DNA of 41,942 nt. Origin: Burkholderiaceae bacterium. Its GTDB lineage: Bacteria > Pseudomonadota > Gammaproteobacteria > Burkholderiales > Burkholderiaceae_D. The stretch is from contig JAISAG010000159.1 in the NCBI GenBank assembly GCA_031266815.1, forward strand, positions 1 through 41,942, read 5' to 3'. Both the position numbers and the translations under genes were made by a program. The notes beneath the pieces are model-generated. The model saw nothing but the letters and a program-made list of their open reading frames with translations, was not told the DNA's origin and made no database searches. This document shows, piece after piece, positions 17,558 to 27,057 of the stretch. Positions within the stretch are counted from its first letter, which is position 1. Each line of letters starts with the position of its first letter.

Positions 17558-19798
17558 TCAGTGCCGTTTGACCAGTTGCACATCCGATACTTCCCGAATC
17601 AATTGAAGTGCCTTGCCGAGACTTTCTGTGGAAGGAATTTCCACTGTGAACGACATACGCGCCGTCCCCTTGCTGCTTCTGGAACTGGCATGAATAACAT
17701 TCATTTTCTCTCGCATGAAAATATCGGAGATATCACGCAGCAAGCCATGCCGATCCGTCGCCTGAACGTACACATCAACAGGATAAACCGTTTCTGTCTC
17801 CGGTGTTCCCCATTGCGTTTGCGTTACCCGCTCGGGAGAAGTACGCTGCATCTCGATAAAATTTTTGCAGTCCGCCCGGTGAATGGAAACCCCCTTGCCT
17901 CGTGTGACAAAGCCGACAATCGGATCCGGTGGCGCGGGCTTGCAGCAACGCGCCATCTGTGTCAGCAACCCTGCCGCACCCACAACCAGCACACCTGTTT
18001 TGGCCCCGCGCACCACGCTGGAGGCACGACTCTGGCGAGGCACCACCACATCATCCTTTTGCGAACCGCTCTTTTCCGGCAGGCTATCGTGCAGCACTTG
18101 CTCCAGCGTACGCAGATTCAGTTTTTCTTTACCGACCTCCAGCAGAAAATCGTCCACCCTGGCAAACCGCAGCTTCCTCGCCAGATCTTCCAGACTGACT
18201 GCAGTTTTCCCTTCTCTTTGCAACACTTTTTCAACCGCGGCGCGCCCCTGCGCCACGGTTTCCGCCTGCTCAACGGCATTAAACCATGCGCGGATCTTGG
18301 CATGTGTACGGTGGCTGACGGAAAATCCGGGGCTGAGCCAGTCCCGCGAAGGACCGGCATCCAGCCCTTTTGCTGTCATGATTTCCACGGTCTGCCCACT
18401 CTTTAGCGGCGTATTTAACGGGACCATCGCCCCGTCAACCCGCGCGCCCCGGCAGCGATGCCCGATACTGGTATGCACTTGATAGGCGAAATCGATGGGC
18501 GTGGCACCCTTGGGCAAATCCATGACCTTTCCTTGCGGCGTCAGGGCGTAAATGCGATCATCCAGCGTGGCCGCCTTGATTTTTTCCACCCAGTCGCGAT
18601 GCATATCCGCATCTTTGCTGCCTTCCGGAATTTTCAACGAAAGGACCTGACGAAGCCAGGATATTTTTTCATCGTACTGCTGTGCGCTAAAGTCAGAACC
18701 GCCCGACTCTTTGTAGCGCCAATGCGAGGCGACTCCATACTCGGCGAAATAGTGCATTTTCGTCGTACGTATCTGCACTTCCAGCGCCATACCGTCTTCT
18801 GCAATGATAATCGTGTGCAAAGACTGGTAACCATTAGGCTTGGGGCGAGAGATGTAATCGTCAAATTCTTCCAGCAACGGCGTCCACAGGCGATGCACAA
18901 TATCCAGCACCGTAAAGCACGTCTTGATATCGGAAACGATGATGCGCAACGCCCTGACATCGTGCATTTGCGAAAAATCCAGCGATTTTTCCCGCATCTT
19001 GTTCCAGATGCTGTAAATGTGCTTCGGGCGACCGGAAACCTCTGCGCGAATACCCGCCTCACCCAACGCTTCCTCAACCCGTTTAATGGCGACCTGTATG
19101 AAAGCTTCGCGCTCAATGCGTTTTTCCTCCAACTGCCTTGCAACAGACTTGTAAATCTCCGGCTCAATAAAACGAAAGGACAGGTCCTCCAGCTCCCATT
19201 TCATCTGCCATATCCCCAGCCGATTTGCCAGAGGAGCATACAATTCCAACGTTTCCTGCGCGTACTGTACCGCGGCATCATCCACCAGCTTTGTTTCGGC
19301 GATATAGCGCAAGCCAGCCATACGCAAAGCCAGAAGAATCAATACCACGCGCATATCCGACGCCATGGCAAGAAGCATCTTGCGCAGAACTTCCGCCTGC
19401 TCCTTGCGCATCTGCTCGGCATTCTTCCGACCGCCCTCGGCGGATCGGCGAACACCTCCCCGAAGATGCGGCAAACTCGCCATCTGGTGAACATTGTCAA
19501 CCATATTGACGACATCAATGCCAAAACGCTCCTCAACCGTTTTCCATGACGCCGCATCCACTTCAGGCATAACGGCAAACAATCCGGCAATACGGGTTTC
19601 CGGATCCGTATTCAGCATGGCGAGGATGGTGCAAACCGTCCGTGAAAAATCAATAATCAGCTGCCCCGTCTCCAGCGGCTTGTCATCATAAGTCTCGCAA
19701 GCAAAATCGTACGCGGCAGCAACCGACTTTGCATGTGCTGCAGGCAGCCCGGAGGCGATTTTTTCGTGTACGCTGACAAAGGTGATGGGGGAAACCAT
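17558..19798 (-). CDS. relA: GTP pyrophosphokinase RelA
   Basis: This 746-residue stringent-response enzyme makes (p)ppGpp. The N-terminal hydrolase region is degenerate: the HD motif that SpoT needs is replaced (GLFAVMPEVD). The synthetase region has EFDDYISRPKPNGYQSLH, where the acidic EFDD matches the RelA rather than the SpoT type. TGS (about 410-470), a conserved-cysteine region (MARCCKP) and a C-terminal ACT domain follow. I set the start at ATG 19798, which gives nearly the length of E. coli RelA (744). The upstream in-frame extension to 20122 overlaps the Nudix gene and is spurious. Confidence 0.93.
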   Translation of the reverse strand: MVSPITFVSVHEKIASGLPAAHAKSVAAAYDFACETYDDKPLETGQLIIDFSRTVCTILAMLNTDPETRIAGLFAVMPEVDAASWKTVEERFGIDVVNMVDNVHQMASLPHLRGGVRRSAEGGRKNAEQMRKEQAEVLRKMLLAMASDMRVVLILLALRMAGLRYIAETKLVDDAAVQYAQETLELYAPLANRLGIWQMKWELEDLSFRFIEPEIYKSVARQLEEKRIEREAFIQVAIKRVEEALGEAGIRAEVSGRPKHIYSIWNKMREKSLDFSQMHDVRALRIIVSDIKTCFTVLDIVHRLWTPLLEEFDDYISRPKPNGYQSLHTIIIAEDGMALEVQIRTTKMHYFAEYGVASHWRYKESGGSDFSAQQYDEKISWLRQVLSLKIPEGSKDADMHRDWVEKIKAATLDDRIYALTPQGKVMDLPKGATPIDFAYQVHTSIGHRCRGARVDGAMVPLNTPLKSGQTVEIMTAKGLDAGPSRDWLSPGFSVSHRTHAKIRAWFNAVEQAETVAQGRAAVEKVLQREGKTAVSLEDLARKLRFARVDDFLLEVGKEKLNLRTLEQVLHDSLPEKSGSQKDDVVVPRQSRASSVVRGAKTGVLVVGAAGLLTQMARCCKPAPPDPIVGFVTRGKGVSIHRADCKNFIEMQRTSPERVTQTQWGTPETETVYPVDVYVQATDRHGLLRDISDIFMREKMNVIHASSRSSKGTARMSFTVEIPSTESLGKALQLIREVSDVQLVKRH

Positions 19799-19821
19799 GG
19801 CAAATCCGTTCCGTATCGAAA

Positions 19822-20496
19822 TCAAGTGCGCAGAAAGTGAAACAGGTTGCGCAACATGCCCGCTGTTGCCCCCCATATCATGTAAGACTGATAGGGCACC
19901 GCATAAAAAGTGATGCGCTCGGCGCGTCCGGGTATGTCCGCGGAACGGCGCTCGTAATTGGCGCCCGTCAGCAGCCACGAAAGAGGCACCTCGAACACTT
20001 CTGCGACCTCGTAGGGGTCCGTCTGGATGGAAAACGGCGGATGAACGAGAGACACGACGGGCATTACGCGGTAACCGGTACCCGTAAGATACTCCGGCAA
20101 GGTTCCCAGAATGTCCACACAATGGCGACCAACGCCCACCTCTTCCTCCATCTCGCGCAATGCGGTTTCGATACGGGAGGAATCCGTCAGGTCAACCCGT
20201 CCGCCGGGGAAACTGATCTGCCCCGCGTGGTCCTGCAAATGCGCCGCACGGCGGGTCAGCAGCACTCGCAGGTCGTCTTCATCATGCACAACGATGGGCA
20301 CCAGAACTGCTGCGGGAATCCACCGGTTTCTTCCCACGGTCAGCGGCCGCTCCGGCATAACCTCGGGAATCCATGCAGGCGGGTTGGAAAAACGATAGCG
20401 CAACCACTGTGGATTAATCCGCTCCGCGGGCACAGCCGGTTCATCGCACCGTGAATCCACTGCCATTGTTGCCGGGTCAAATACGGGAAAAGCCAT
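19822..20496 (-). CDS. Nudix hydrolase, CoA pyrophosphatase (NudL) type
   Basis: This 224-residue protein has HAGQISFPGGRVD leading into the Nudix box (REMEEEVGV, about 137-145). The combination is typical of NudL-like CoA pyrophosphatases, which cleave CoA to phosphopantetheine and ADP. I chose ATG 20496 because GGAG lies 5 bases upstream. It lies between rplS and relA, a placement often seen in Betaproteobacteria. Confidence 0.85.
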   Translation of the reverse strand: MAFPVFDPATMAVDSRCDEPAVPAERINPQWLRYRFSNPPAWIPEVMPERPLTVGRNRWIPAAVLVPIVVHDEDDLRVLLTRRAAHLQDHAGQISFPGGRVDLTDSSRIETALREMEEEVGVGRHCVDILGTLPEYLTGTGYRVMPVVSLVHPPFSIQTDPYEVAEVFEVPLSWLLTGANYERRSADIPGRAERITFYAVPYQSYMIWGATAGMLRNLFHFLRT

Positions 20497-20574
20497 GTTT
20501 TCTCCACAAAAAAGGGACACTCTCTCCGAATGCCCCTCTCTCCACCCCGCACGCGTCCCGCTCCAGGCAGCGCA

Positions 20575-20952
20575 CTACTCGGCGGACGCCGTGCTTTTGA
20601 CGGACAACTTTTCCTTGATGCGCGCCGACTTGCCGGAACGTTCGCGCAAGTAGTACAACTTGGCGCGACGAACATCTCCGCGGCGCTTGACCTCAATAGA
20701 CGCTATCAGCGGGGAATACAACTGGAATGTCCGCTCCACTCCCTCGCCAGACGAAATCTTGCGAACAATAAAATTGGAATGGATCCCTCTCTTGCGGCGC
20801 GAAATGACAACCCCTTCGTATGCCTGCACCCGCTTGCGGTTTCCTTCAACCACATTGACATTAACCACTACCGTATCCCCCGGCGCAAAATCGGGGATAT
20901 CTTTCCCGAGTCGCGCCATTTCTTCCTGCTCAAGCTGCTGAATCAAATTCAT
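20575..20952 (-). CDS. rplS: 50S ribosomal protein L19
   Basis: This 125-residue protein has [28 protein letters not shown] and [11 protein letters not shown], all diagnostic of L19, which sits at the 30S-50S interface. It is the fourth gene of the conserved rpsP-rimM-trmD-rplS operon. The 147-base gap from trmD is longer than usual and may carry an internal promoter or regulatory leader, but I see no clear box in it. Confidence 0.98.
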   Translation of the reverse strand: MNLIQQLEQEEMARLGKDIPDFAPGDTVVVNVNVVEGNRKRVQAYEGVVISRRKRGIHSNFIVRKISSGEGVERTFQLYSPLIASIEVKRRGDVRRAKLYYLRERSGKSARIKEKLSVKSTASAE

Positions 20953-21099
20953 GTCATCTCCTGTACCATCATGCCAGCACTGTCGGTTATCCGCTTTTCT
21001 TCTTGTGTCCGGATATCAGTCTGACAGAGGATGGGGTCATATAAAAAACACTTCCTAACCCTGCATTTTATCACGCATTCCGGCGGCGCGCAGCACACA

Positions 21100-21852
21100 C
21101 TACCCCGGAAACGCCTTTAAAAAGGCTTCATCTGTCAAAGACAGCCTGCCCGCCGCGCGCGCCTGCTCAATCAAGTCGGGACGACGCTTCTGCGTGAGCA
21201 ACAACGCCTGCTCTCTGCGCCACGTCGCTATCTCGGCGTGATTCCCTCCCAACAGGACGGGCGGCACGACCAAACCCGCATATTCCGGCGGGCGGGTATA
21301 GTGCGGACAATCCAGTATGCCCGCAACAAAGCTGTCCTGCTCAGCGGACAAGTCGTCATGCAATACCTGCGGCAATTGCCTGATTAACGCGTCCATCAAG
21401 GCCATGGCCGGAATTTCTCCGCCGGACAACACAAAGTCGCCCATACTGATTTCCTCATCAACATGCAGGTCAATCACGCGTTGGTCAATCCCCTCATACC
21501 TGCCGCACAGCAGGATCAGCCCCGGCTTTTCCTTCAGCGCCATAACGCGGTCATGCGTCAAGCGATCTCCTTGCGGCGACAGACAAATGACGTGCGCACA
21601 CCGGACTCCGGCAACACACTGCCGCTGCCTCGCCGCTGCAATGGCTTTTTCCAGCGGCTCAATCTGCATCACCATACCCGGGCCACCGCCATAAGGGCGA
21701 TCATCTACGGTACGGTAACGGTCAGTCGCGAAATCGCGCGGGTTCCACAAAGTCAGGGCGCACCGCCCCTCTTCAAACGCCCGACGGGTGACCCCGGATT
21801 GGGTCAGCGAAGAAAACATCTCGGGGAAAAGCGTCACGACATCGAAATACAT
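21100..21852 (-). CDS. trmD: tRNA (guanine-37-N1)-methyltransferase
   Basis: This 250-residue enzyme methylates G37 next to the anticodon to prevent frameshifting. It has the knot-fold SAM-binding elements [19 protein letters not shown] and [12 protein letters not shown], followed by LLGGNHAEI. Length is typical. It lies 34 bases after rimM in the rpsP operon. Confidence 0.98.
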   Translation of the reverse strand: MYFDVVTLFPEMFSSLTQSGVTRRAFEEGRCALTLWNPRDFATDRYRTVDDRPYGGGPGMVMQIEPLEKAIAAARQRQCVAGVRCAHVICLSPQGDRLTHDRVMALKEKPGLILLCGRYEGIDQRVIDLHVDEEISMGDFVLSGGEIPAMALMDALIRQLPQVLHDDLSAEQDSFVAGILDCPHYTRPPEYAGLVVPPVLLGGNHAEIATWRREQALLLTQKRRPDLIEQARAAGRLSLTDEAFLKAFPG

Positions 21853-21886
21853 CGGACAATCTCTCAGTGTCGGCAGGATGCAAGGG

Positions 21887-22441
21887 TCAGTAGTCCGCTT
21901 CCCAATCCACGACTATTCTTTTTTTCGGCAAATCAACCTGCTCAATGAAGGGCGCCACAAAGGGAATCAGGCATTCCCCGGCAGCATCCGGCAGACGAAC
22001 GCGCAAAATGGGATGGGCGGGATTATCCATCAGGGCGTGAACCGCACCGAGCAACACACCACGGCGGTTTATCACCTGCAAACCGATCAGGTCAACCCAA
22101 TAGAATTCGTTTTCGTCCAAAACGGGAAAGGATGCGCGCGACACGTGAACCAGTGCTCCTCTCAGGGCCTCTGCCTCCTCGCGGGAGCGAATCTCCGCCA
22201 TGTGGGCCAATAACTCGCCACCATGCGGGCGCACATCCAGCACACGGACGGAACGCAAACCCTCCCTGTCAAGCCACCACACTCTGGCAACAAACAGGCT
22301 GGACGCTTCATCAGAATACGGTCTGATGCGCACCCACCCCTCTACGCCATACGACCCCGTGACATGCGCCACCGCCACAAGGTCTGCCGGAACCGGCGTT
22401 ATCGAACCCTCGCGCGCCGGGTTTTTGACCGCGCCGGACAC
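21887..22441 (-). CDS. rimM: 16S rRNA processing protein RimM
   Basis: This 184-residue maturation factor for the 30S head has an N-terminal RimM domain ([16 protein letters not shown]) and a C-terminal PRC-barrel ([12 protein letters not shown]). It starts with GTG, 5 bases after the rpsP stop, so translation is coupled. The first 17 residues are a little longer than in many homologues. Confidence 0.95.
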   Translation of the reverse strand: MSGAVKNPAREGSITPVPADLVAVAHVTGSYGVEGWVRIRPYSDEASSLFVARVWWLDREGLRSVRVLDVRPHGGELLAHMAEIRSREEAEALRGALVHVSRASFPVLDENEFYWVDLIGLQVINRRGVLLGAVHALMDNPAHPILRVRLPDAAGECLIPFVAPFIEQVDLPKKRIVVDWEADY

Positions 22442-22446
22442 ATTGC

Positions 22447-22695
22447 TCAGACGGACTGGCGGGATTGACGGACCAACCGTGCCACAGTAGGCGACAACTT
22501 CGCCCCGACGCTCTGCCAGTGGGCGAGACGATCCGCCGCGATGTGCAACCCTTTCTCGTTTTCAGAGGCAAACGGATTATACATACCAATGCGCTCAATA
22601 AAACGACCATCACGACGGTTGCGGGAATCAGCTGCCACAATCCGGTAGAATGGGCGTTTCTTCGCGCCACCACGCGCCAAACGAATAACAACCAT
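22447..22695 (-). CDS. rpsP: 30S ribosomal protein S16
   Basis: This 82-residue ribosomal protein begins [20 protein letters not shown], the S16 signature. GGGA precedes the ATG. It heads the rpsP-rimM-trmD-rplS operon. Confidence 0.98.
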   Translation of the reverse strand: MVVIRLARGGAKKRPFYRIVAADSRNRRDGRFIERIGMYNPFASENEKGLHIAADRLAHWQSVGAKLSPTVARLVRQSRQSV

Positions 22696-22731
22696 GGTTA
22701 TTTCCCAAAATAATCAATACATGAACGGAGC

Positions 22732-22759
22732 ATTATATTCCGATTTTTCAATATATCAA
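22732..22759 (-). promoter_or_regulatory. Promoter of the rpsP operon
   Basis: On the minus strand, TTGATA (22759-22754) and TATAAT (22737-22732) are separated by 16 bases, close to sigma-70 consensus and about 40 bases before rpsP. The -35 box spans the stop codon of the upstream rquA gene. Confidence 0.7.
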
Positions 22760-23544
22760 ACCCCCGTTTGTCCCGGAAGAAAACCGGCTCCCCCGGAAAT
22801 ACGCGACCGACCTTCCTCCTTGGTGACAATCAATTTTTGGTACAGTCCCCCGAAAAAGATTTCTTTCTCCAGAACGGCATGGGGAACTGCCGCAGGCAGA
22901 TAACCAGCAAGATCGTTATGCCACATATCGTCCGCAAACGGCTCGAACAGCGTGAACACCGCCTTTTGCCATAACCGGAACGGGTGCAAGGCATGCGGGC
23001 AATGGAAGTCCAGCAGGACCAGACGCCCGCCGGGTTTGAGCACCCGCAACGCCTCCGACAACATGACGCGTCTTTGCTCCGCAGGCAATTCGTGCGCCAG
23101 AAAAAACACCAGAACAAAATCATACCTGTCCGCAGGAAAAGGGAGTGCACAGGCGTCACACAGATGAAACCGGATGCGTTTGTCCGGCAAAGACAATTTT
23201 CTTTTTGCATTCTCCAGCTGCAAGGGCAACACATCCACCAGATCGAACCGCCCCTGTTCACCCAACTGCCGCTGTATACGCGGAACCAGTTGCCCGTACG
23301 CGTTGGCAACCTGCAATACGGCACCCTCAATTGGATTGGACAAGCTGGACAACGCCGCTGCGACCAGACGACGATAATTGCCCAGCAAAACCAGATTGAT
23401 CAGCGGCGCCCTGTCCCAAAACCAGACCGCCAACGGATGTCCATAAGCCCACCAGTACGTTTGCCGCAGATAATCCGGTGCCTCCGGCGACACTGCCCGG
23501 GGCACCTCGTCCTCGCACATCCGTTCTTCTTCCGATGCGTTCAT
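22756..23544 (-). CDS. rquA: RquA-like methyltransferase, probable rhodoquinone biosynthesis protein
   Basis: This 262-residue class I SAM-dependent methyltransferase-fold protein has the features I associate with RquA: YLRQTYWWAY-HP-AV near the N-terminus, LINLVLLGNYRRL, VDVLPLQLENAKRKL, FFLAHELP, LKPGGRLVLLDFH and FFGGLYQKLIV near the C-terminus. RquA converts ubiquinone to rhodoquinone, the low-potential quinone used with fumarate reductase under anoxia. The usual glycine-rich SAM loop is modified here (LQVANAYG), as is typical of RquA compared with UbiE. It is divergent from ackA. UbiE/COQ5-like methyltransferase of other function is the main alternative. Confidence 0.75.
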   Translation of the reverse strand: MNASEEERMCEDEVPRAVSPEAPDYLRQTYWWAYGHPLAVWFWDRAPLINLVLLGNYRRLVAAALSSLSNPIEGAVLQVANAYGQLVPRIQRQLGEQGRFDLVDVLPLQLENAKRKLSLPDKRIRFHLCDACALPFPADRYDFVLVFFLAHELPAEQRRVMLSEALRVLKPGGRLVLLDFHCPHALHPFRLWQKAVFTLFEPFADDMWHNDLAGYLPAAVPHAVLEKEIFFGGLYQKLIVTKEEGRSRISGGAGFLPGQTGV

Positions 23545-23676
23545 ATCGTACCCATTCTACCCTTTCGGGTTCCGGGAAGACACACTTGCCTTGTCTGCGC
23601 ACCACTATTTCCATCACGCAACAGAAAAATGGTAATATGCCTGCGACAGCGCCACGAGCGGGAGAAAGACCCTGTG

Positions 23677-24945
23677 ATGTTTTCGATGCCCATCCCTACC
23701 CAGCGGTATTTTGCCGTTATCAATGCTGGCTCGTCCAGCTACAAATTTTCCCTGTTTGCCGAAATGGATGATGCCCGTCTGGAGCGCCATACCTTTGGCG
23801 AAATAGAGGGGGTTGGTCGGGACGACCCCTTCTTCCTTGCAAGAGACAGTGACCGGCGCATCGTCAGCCAGCATAGCTGGGGAACCCGGATGACCAGCCA
23901 GGCCCTTCTGGAATTTTTGGTTGACTGGATAGAAGTCCACCTTTCCCCCAACCGTTTGAACGCAGTGGGACACAGGGTGGTACACGGCGGGCCCGACTTT
24001 GTCGAGCCTGTCCTGTTGACACCGGATACGCTGGAGAGACTGCGTCGGCTTACCCCGCTTACCCCCTTGCACCACCCGAGAGTACTGGGAGTCATGGATG
24101 TGCTGACCGCGCGCTATCCCGACCTGTGCCAAATCGCCTGCTTTGACACCTCTTTTCACCAGACAAACCCCTATCTATCCCGCCTGTACGGATTGCCCGG
24201 GCACCTGACCGAAAAAGGGCTTGTCCGCTATGGCTTCCACGGCCTTTCCTACGAATACGTCATCGGAGAACTGCAACAGATAGACCCTGTTGCGGCACGG
24301 GGACGCACCATTATTGCCCATTTGGGAAGCGGTGCCAGCCTGTGCGGACTGATTGACGGGAAAAGCATTGCCAGCACCATGGGATTTTCCACGCTGGACG
24401 GGCTGGTGATGGGAACGCGAACAGGGGCGCTGGATCCGGGCGTTATCCTGTATCTGCTCCGCTATGAAAACATGAGTGTTGAAGAGTTGGAAACCATGCT
24501 TTACAAGGAATCGGGGCTTTTGGGGGTTTCCGGCATCAGCGCGGACATGCGTGATCTGTTGACGACGGGAAACCCCGCCTCAAGAACCGCGCTGGATCTG
24601 TTTGTTTACCGCGTTATCCGTGAAACAGGTTCGCTCATGGCCGCTATCGGCGGCGTTGACAACCTCGTCTTCACTGCCGGTATTGGCGAACGTTCCCCCG
24701 AAATCCGCGCAGCCATCTGCAAAGGGCTGGACTGGCTCGGCATCCGGATAGACGAAGACGCCAACCAGCACGGACACCTCTCCATCCACGCGCCAGACAG
24801 TAAAATACCCGTCTGGATCATCCCTACATTTGAAGAGCTCATGATTGCCCGCCACGGCGCACGCCTTTCCGCCGCGTTTGAGGCAGCGAAGCGGGCGCAG
24901 GCGACCGAACCACCTCCTGCAGAGACCATCGCGGGCGAACAGTAA
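23677..24945 (+). CDS. ackA: Acetate kinase
   Basis: This 422-residue enzyme interconverts acetyl phosphate and acetate with formation of ATP. It shows the ASKHA-fold signatures [14 protein letters not shown] at the N-terminus, [31 protein letters not shown] and [14 protein letters not shown] chose ATG 23677; GTG 23674 directly before it is equally possible, and GGGAGA lies upstream. The open frame back to 22984 is antisense to rquA and is not coding. Its 3' end overlaps the 3' end of the convergent tsaD by 107 bases. No pta gene is in the window. Confidence 0.95.
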   Translation: MFSMPIPTQRYFAVINAGSSSYKFSLFAEMDDARLERHTFGEIEGVGRDDPFFLARDSDRRIVSQHSWGTRMTSQALLEFLVDWIEVHLSPNRLNAVGHRVVHGGPDFVEPVLLTPDTLERLRRLTPLTPLHHPRVLGVMDVLTARYPDLCQIACFDTSFHQTNPYLSRLYGLPGHLTEKGLVRYGFHGLSYEYVIGELQQIDPVAARGRTIIAHLGSGASLCGLIDGKSIASTMGFSTLDGLVMGTRTGALDPGVILYLLRYENMSVEELETMLYKESGLLGVSGISADMRDLLTTGNPASRTALDLFVYRVIRETGSLMAAIGGVDNLVFTAGIGERSPEIRAAICKGLDWLGIRIDEDANQHGHLSIHAPDSKIPVWIIPTFEELMIARHGARLSAAFEAAKRAQATEPPPAETIAGEQ

Positions 24946-25924
24946 ACCGATAGTCCCGCGTTATGGACTCTGGAACGTGCAGCAGGCGCATGGCGCCCGC
25001 CAGCGCAATCATGGCGCCGTTATCCGTACAAAACGCCAGGTCGGGATAATACACGCGGGCATCCCTTTCCTCTGCCATTTTGTCCAGACCAGCACGCAAC
25101 TGCCGGTTTGCCCCCACACCACCGGCAACCACCAGGCGCCGCAACGCCGTTTCATCCAGCGCGCGGGCGCACTTCGCCACCAGCACATCCACCGCCGCGT
25201 CTACAAACCCGCGTGCTACATCGGCGCGCCGTGCGTCATCCATCGGCAAGTCTTTCCGGGTCATCGTCAATAGTGCTGTTTTCAACCCGGAAAAACTGAA
25301 ATTCAAATCACCGGAATGCAGCAGCGGACGAGGCAAGCGACACACCCCCGTACGCCCGGATTCTGCCAGTTCGGACAAGGCTGCCCCGCCCGGATAGGGC
25401 AGTCCAAGCAATTTGGCTGATTTGTCAAACGCCTCACCAGCCGCATCATCCAGCGTTTCACCAAGCAAAATGTACTGCGCAACGCCATCCACTTGCATCA
25501 ACTGGGTATGTCCACCGGAAACAAGGAGAGCGACAAAGGGAAAATCAGGCGGAACAGGAGAAAGCAGCGGAGACAGCAAATGTCCTTCCAGATGATGAAT
25601 ACCGACTGCCGGTTTACCCAGCGCCAGCGCCAGACTGCATCCGAACGAAGCCCCGACCAGCAGGGCGCCCGCCAGCCCGGGACCCTGCGTATAAGCGACC
25701 ATGTCTATGTCTGTGCGCGACAGGTTTGCCTGCTCAAGCGCCATCTCCAGCAAGGAGGCTATCCGGCGAATGTGGTCTCGCGAAGCCAGTTCGGGCACCA
25801 CTCCGCCGTATGCGGCGTGCAAGGCAATCTGCGAATGCAATGTGTGGGCAAGCAACCCCTTGCCTGTATCGTACAAACCAATACCTGTCTCATCACAGGA
25901 TGTTTCAATGCCCAGCACGACCAT
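24839..25924 (-). CDS. tsaD: tRNA N6-adenosine threonylcarbamoyltransferase TsaD
   Basis: This 361-residue protein transfers threonylcarbamoyl to A37 of ANN-decoding tRNAs, working with TsaB and TsaE. It has [12 protein letters not shown], metal-binding [25 protein letters not shown] and [10 protein letters not shown] chose ATG 25924, which is well spaced from GAGAGG; an adjacent ATG at 25927 is nearly equivalent. A longer frame to 26005 is unlikely. It overlaps ackA tail to tail. Confidence 0.96.
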   Translation of the reverse strand: MVVLGIETSCDETGIGLYDTGKGLLAHTLHSQIALHAAYGGVVPELASRDHIRRIASLLEMALEQANLSRTDIDMVAYTQGPGLAGALLVGASFGCSLALALGKPAVGIHHLEGHLLSPLLSPVPPDFPFVALLVSGGHTQLMQVDGVAQYILLGETLDDAAGEAFDKSAKLLGLPYPGGAALSELAESGRTGVCRLPRPLLHSGDLNFSFSGLKTALLTMTRKDLPMDDARRADVARGFVDAAVDVLVAKCARALDETALRRLVVAGGVGANRQLRAGLDKMAEERDARVYYPDLAFCTDNGAMIALAGAMRLLHVPESITRDYRFTVRPRWSLQEVVRSPAPASLPQTRRKGVRRGGQS

Positions 25925-25984
25925 CATACCCTCTCGTTGCGCCCGAAAATAACGGTGCCTTCCCTCCGTACCGTACCAACCGGA

Positions 25985-26014
25985 TTGACACCTTTTTTTT
26001 TCCATGATTATAAT
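25985..26014 (+). promoter_or_regulatory. Promoter of tRNA-Lys
   Basis: Perfect consensus boxes TTGACA (25985-25990) and TATAAT (26009-26014) are separated by 18 bases, with transcription expected near 26021, only a few bases before the tRNA. The spacer contains a run of nine T. Confidence 0.85.
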
Positions 26015-26023
26015 GATAGTTTC

Positions 26024-26099
26024 GGGTCGTTAGCTCAGTTGGTAGAGCAGCGGACTTTTAATCCGTTGGTCACAGGTTCGAATCCTGTACGGCCTACCA
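26024..26099 (+). tRNA. tRNA-Lys (anticodon UUU)
   Basis: This 76-base cloverleaf includes the encoded CCA. The anticodon loop is CTTTTAA, with TTT reading AAA/AAG. D arm GCTCAGTTGGTAGAGC and T arm ACAGG-TTCGAAT-CCTGT are standard. The acceptor stem GGGTCGT/ACGGCCT has two G-U pairs, including the terminal 1:72 pair where most bacterial tRNA-Lys has G-C. Discriminator base is A. Confidence 0.97.
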
Positions 26100-26301
26100 T
26101 TTTTCTGTTATCCCAAGTCCCGCAAAGCGCCGGGAAATCGCCGCCGCTGCGGCACATTATGACAGTTTGTTATTCCTGACGGTTCCCGTGCAGGGAGTCC
26201 GGCACAGGCGGATGACATGCTGCTTCAACGGAACGCAAGGGCAGGAAAGCGCGCCGCGAACCGGCCCGGCATCGTTTGCAAGTGCCGTCACGTGCCGGAA
26301 A

Positions 26302-26325
26302 AAGGGGAGCAAACCCCTTCTTTTT
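26302..26325 (+). terminator. Probable rho-independent terminator after tRNA-Lys
   Basis: AAGGGG and CCCCTT pair around a 6-base loop, and CTTTTT follows. It lies about 200 bases after the tRNA and 67 bases before the DUF484 gene. The other part of the gap (26100-26301) has a few GC-rich inverted repeats (CGGCA/TGCCG near 26267-26287) and no convincing gene. Confidence 0.55.
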
Positions 26326-26391
26326 CCCCTTTCTTTTACGCCGCACTGCGCTAGAATGGGAAAATCTGTTTCGTATCTCAAGGGAACCCTC

Positions 26392-27057
26392 ATGACTCAA
26401 CACATTGATCCGGAAGCGGTTGCGGGTTATCTGAGCCGACATCCCGAATTCTTTAATGAACATGCCCTGCTGCTCAGCGAAATTCGGCTTTCCAGCCCCC
26501 GAATCGGCAATACCATTTCACTGCACGACCGCCAGATGGAAATCATGCGTGAAAAGTACAGGATGCTGGAACGGCGTATGGCGGAGATGGTGCAAATCGC
26601 GCGCAGCAACGATTCCCTGCTTTACCGCATACAGGAATGGACGCGTTCCCTCCTGAAGGTCGCGGACAACGCCAGCAGGCCCCACGCCATCACACTGGAA
26701 TTACAGAATATCCTGTCTGTCCCCTCTGCCACCCTCCGTCTGTGGCACCTTAAGGAAGAATACCGGGACAGATGGTACGCTGGCGACGTATCGGACGAAA
26801 TTATCCAGTATGCGGAAAAACTGTCCGTTCCCTATTGTGGGCAAAGCGACGGCTCGCCCGTGCGCGGCTGGTTTGACGCGGAACAGCAACCGGTTGCATC
26901 CCTTGCTGTCGCGCCACTCCGCAAGGACGATATGGTATTTGGGCTGATTGTGATGGGATCGCCCGAAGAAACGCGCTTCCGTGCGGACATGGCAACAGAT
27001 TTTCTGTCCGAAATCGCGAAGACAGCCAGCGCGGCACTGGAATGCCTGACAGCGTGA
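26392..27057 (+). CDS. DUF484 family protein
   Basis: This 221-residue protein of the DUF484 family has the N-terminal signature VAGYLSRHPEFFNEH and a heptad-like region (about 40-75, MEIMREKYRMLERRMAEM) that may form a coiled coil. A GAF-like C-terminal domain follows. The function is unknown, but the family is widely linked to xerC, which overlaps its end by 16 bases. The ATG at 26392 follows AAGGGA. Confidence 0.9.
   Translation: MTQHIDPEAVAGYLSRHPEFFNEHALLLSEIRLSSPRIGNTISLHDRQMEIMREKYRMLERRMAEMVQIARSNDSLLYRIQEWTRSLLKVADNASRPHAITLELQNILSVPSATLRLWHLKEEYRDRWYAGDVSDEIIQYAEKLSVPYCGQSDGSPVRGWFDAEQQPVASLAVAPLRKDDMVFGLIVMGSPEETRFRADMATDFLSEIAKTASAALECLTA

Noticed and set aside
18458-19549. 363-residue plus-strand open frame
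   Set aside because: It is antisense to relA and shows no recognisable domain.
19799-20122. N-terminal extension of relA
   Set aside because: It overlaps the Nudix gene in another frame and RelA homologues start at 19798.
22984-23676. Long in-frame extension upstream of ackA
   Set aside because: It is antisense to rquA and AckA homology begins only after 23677.
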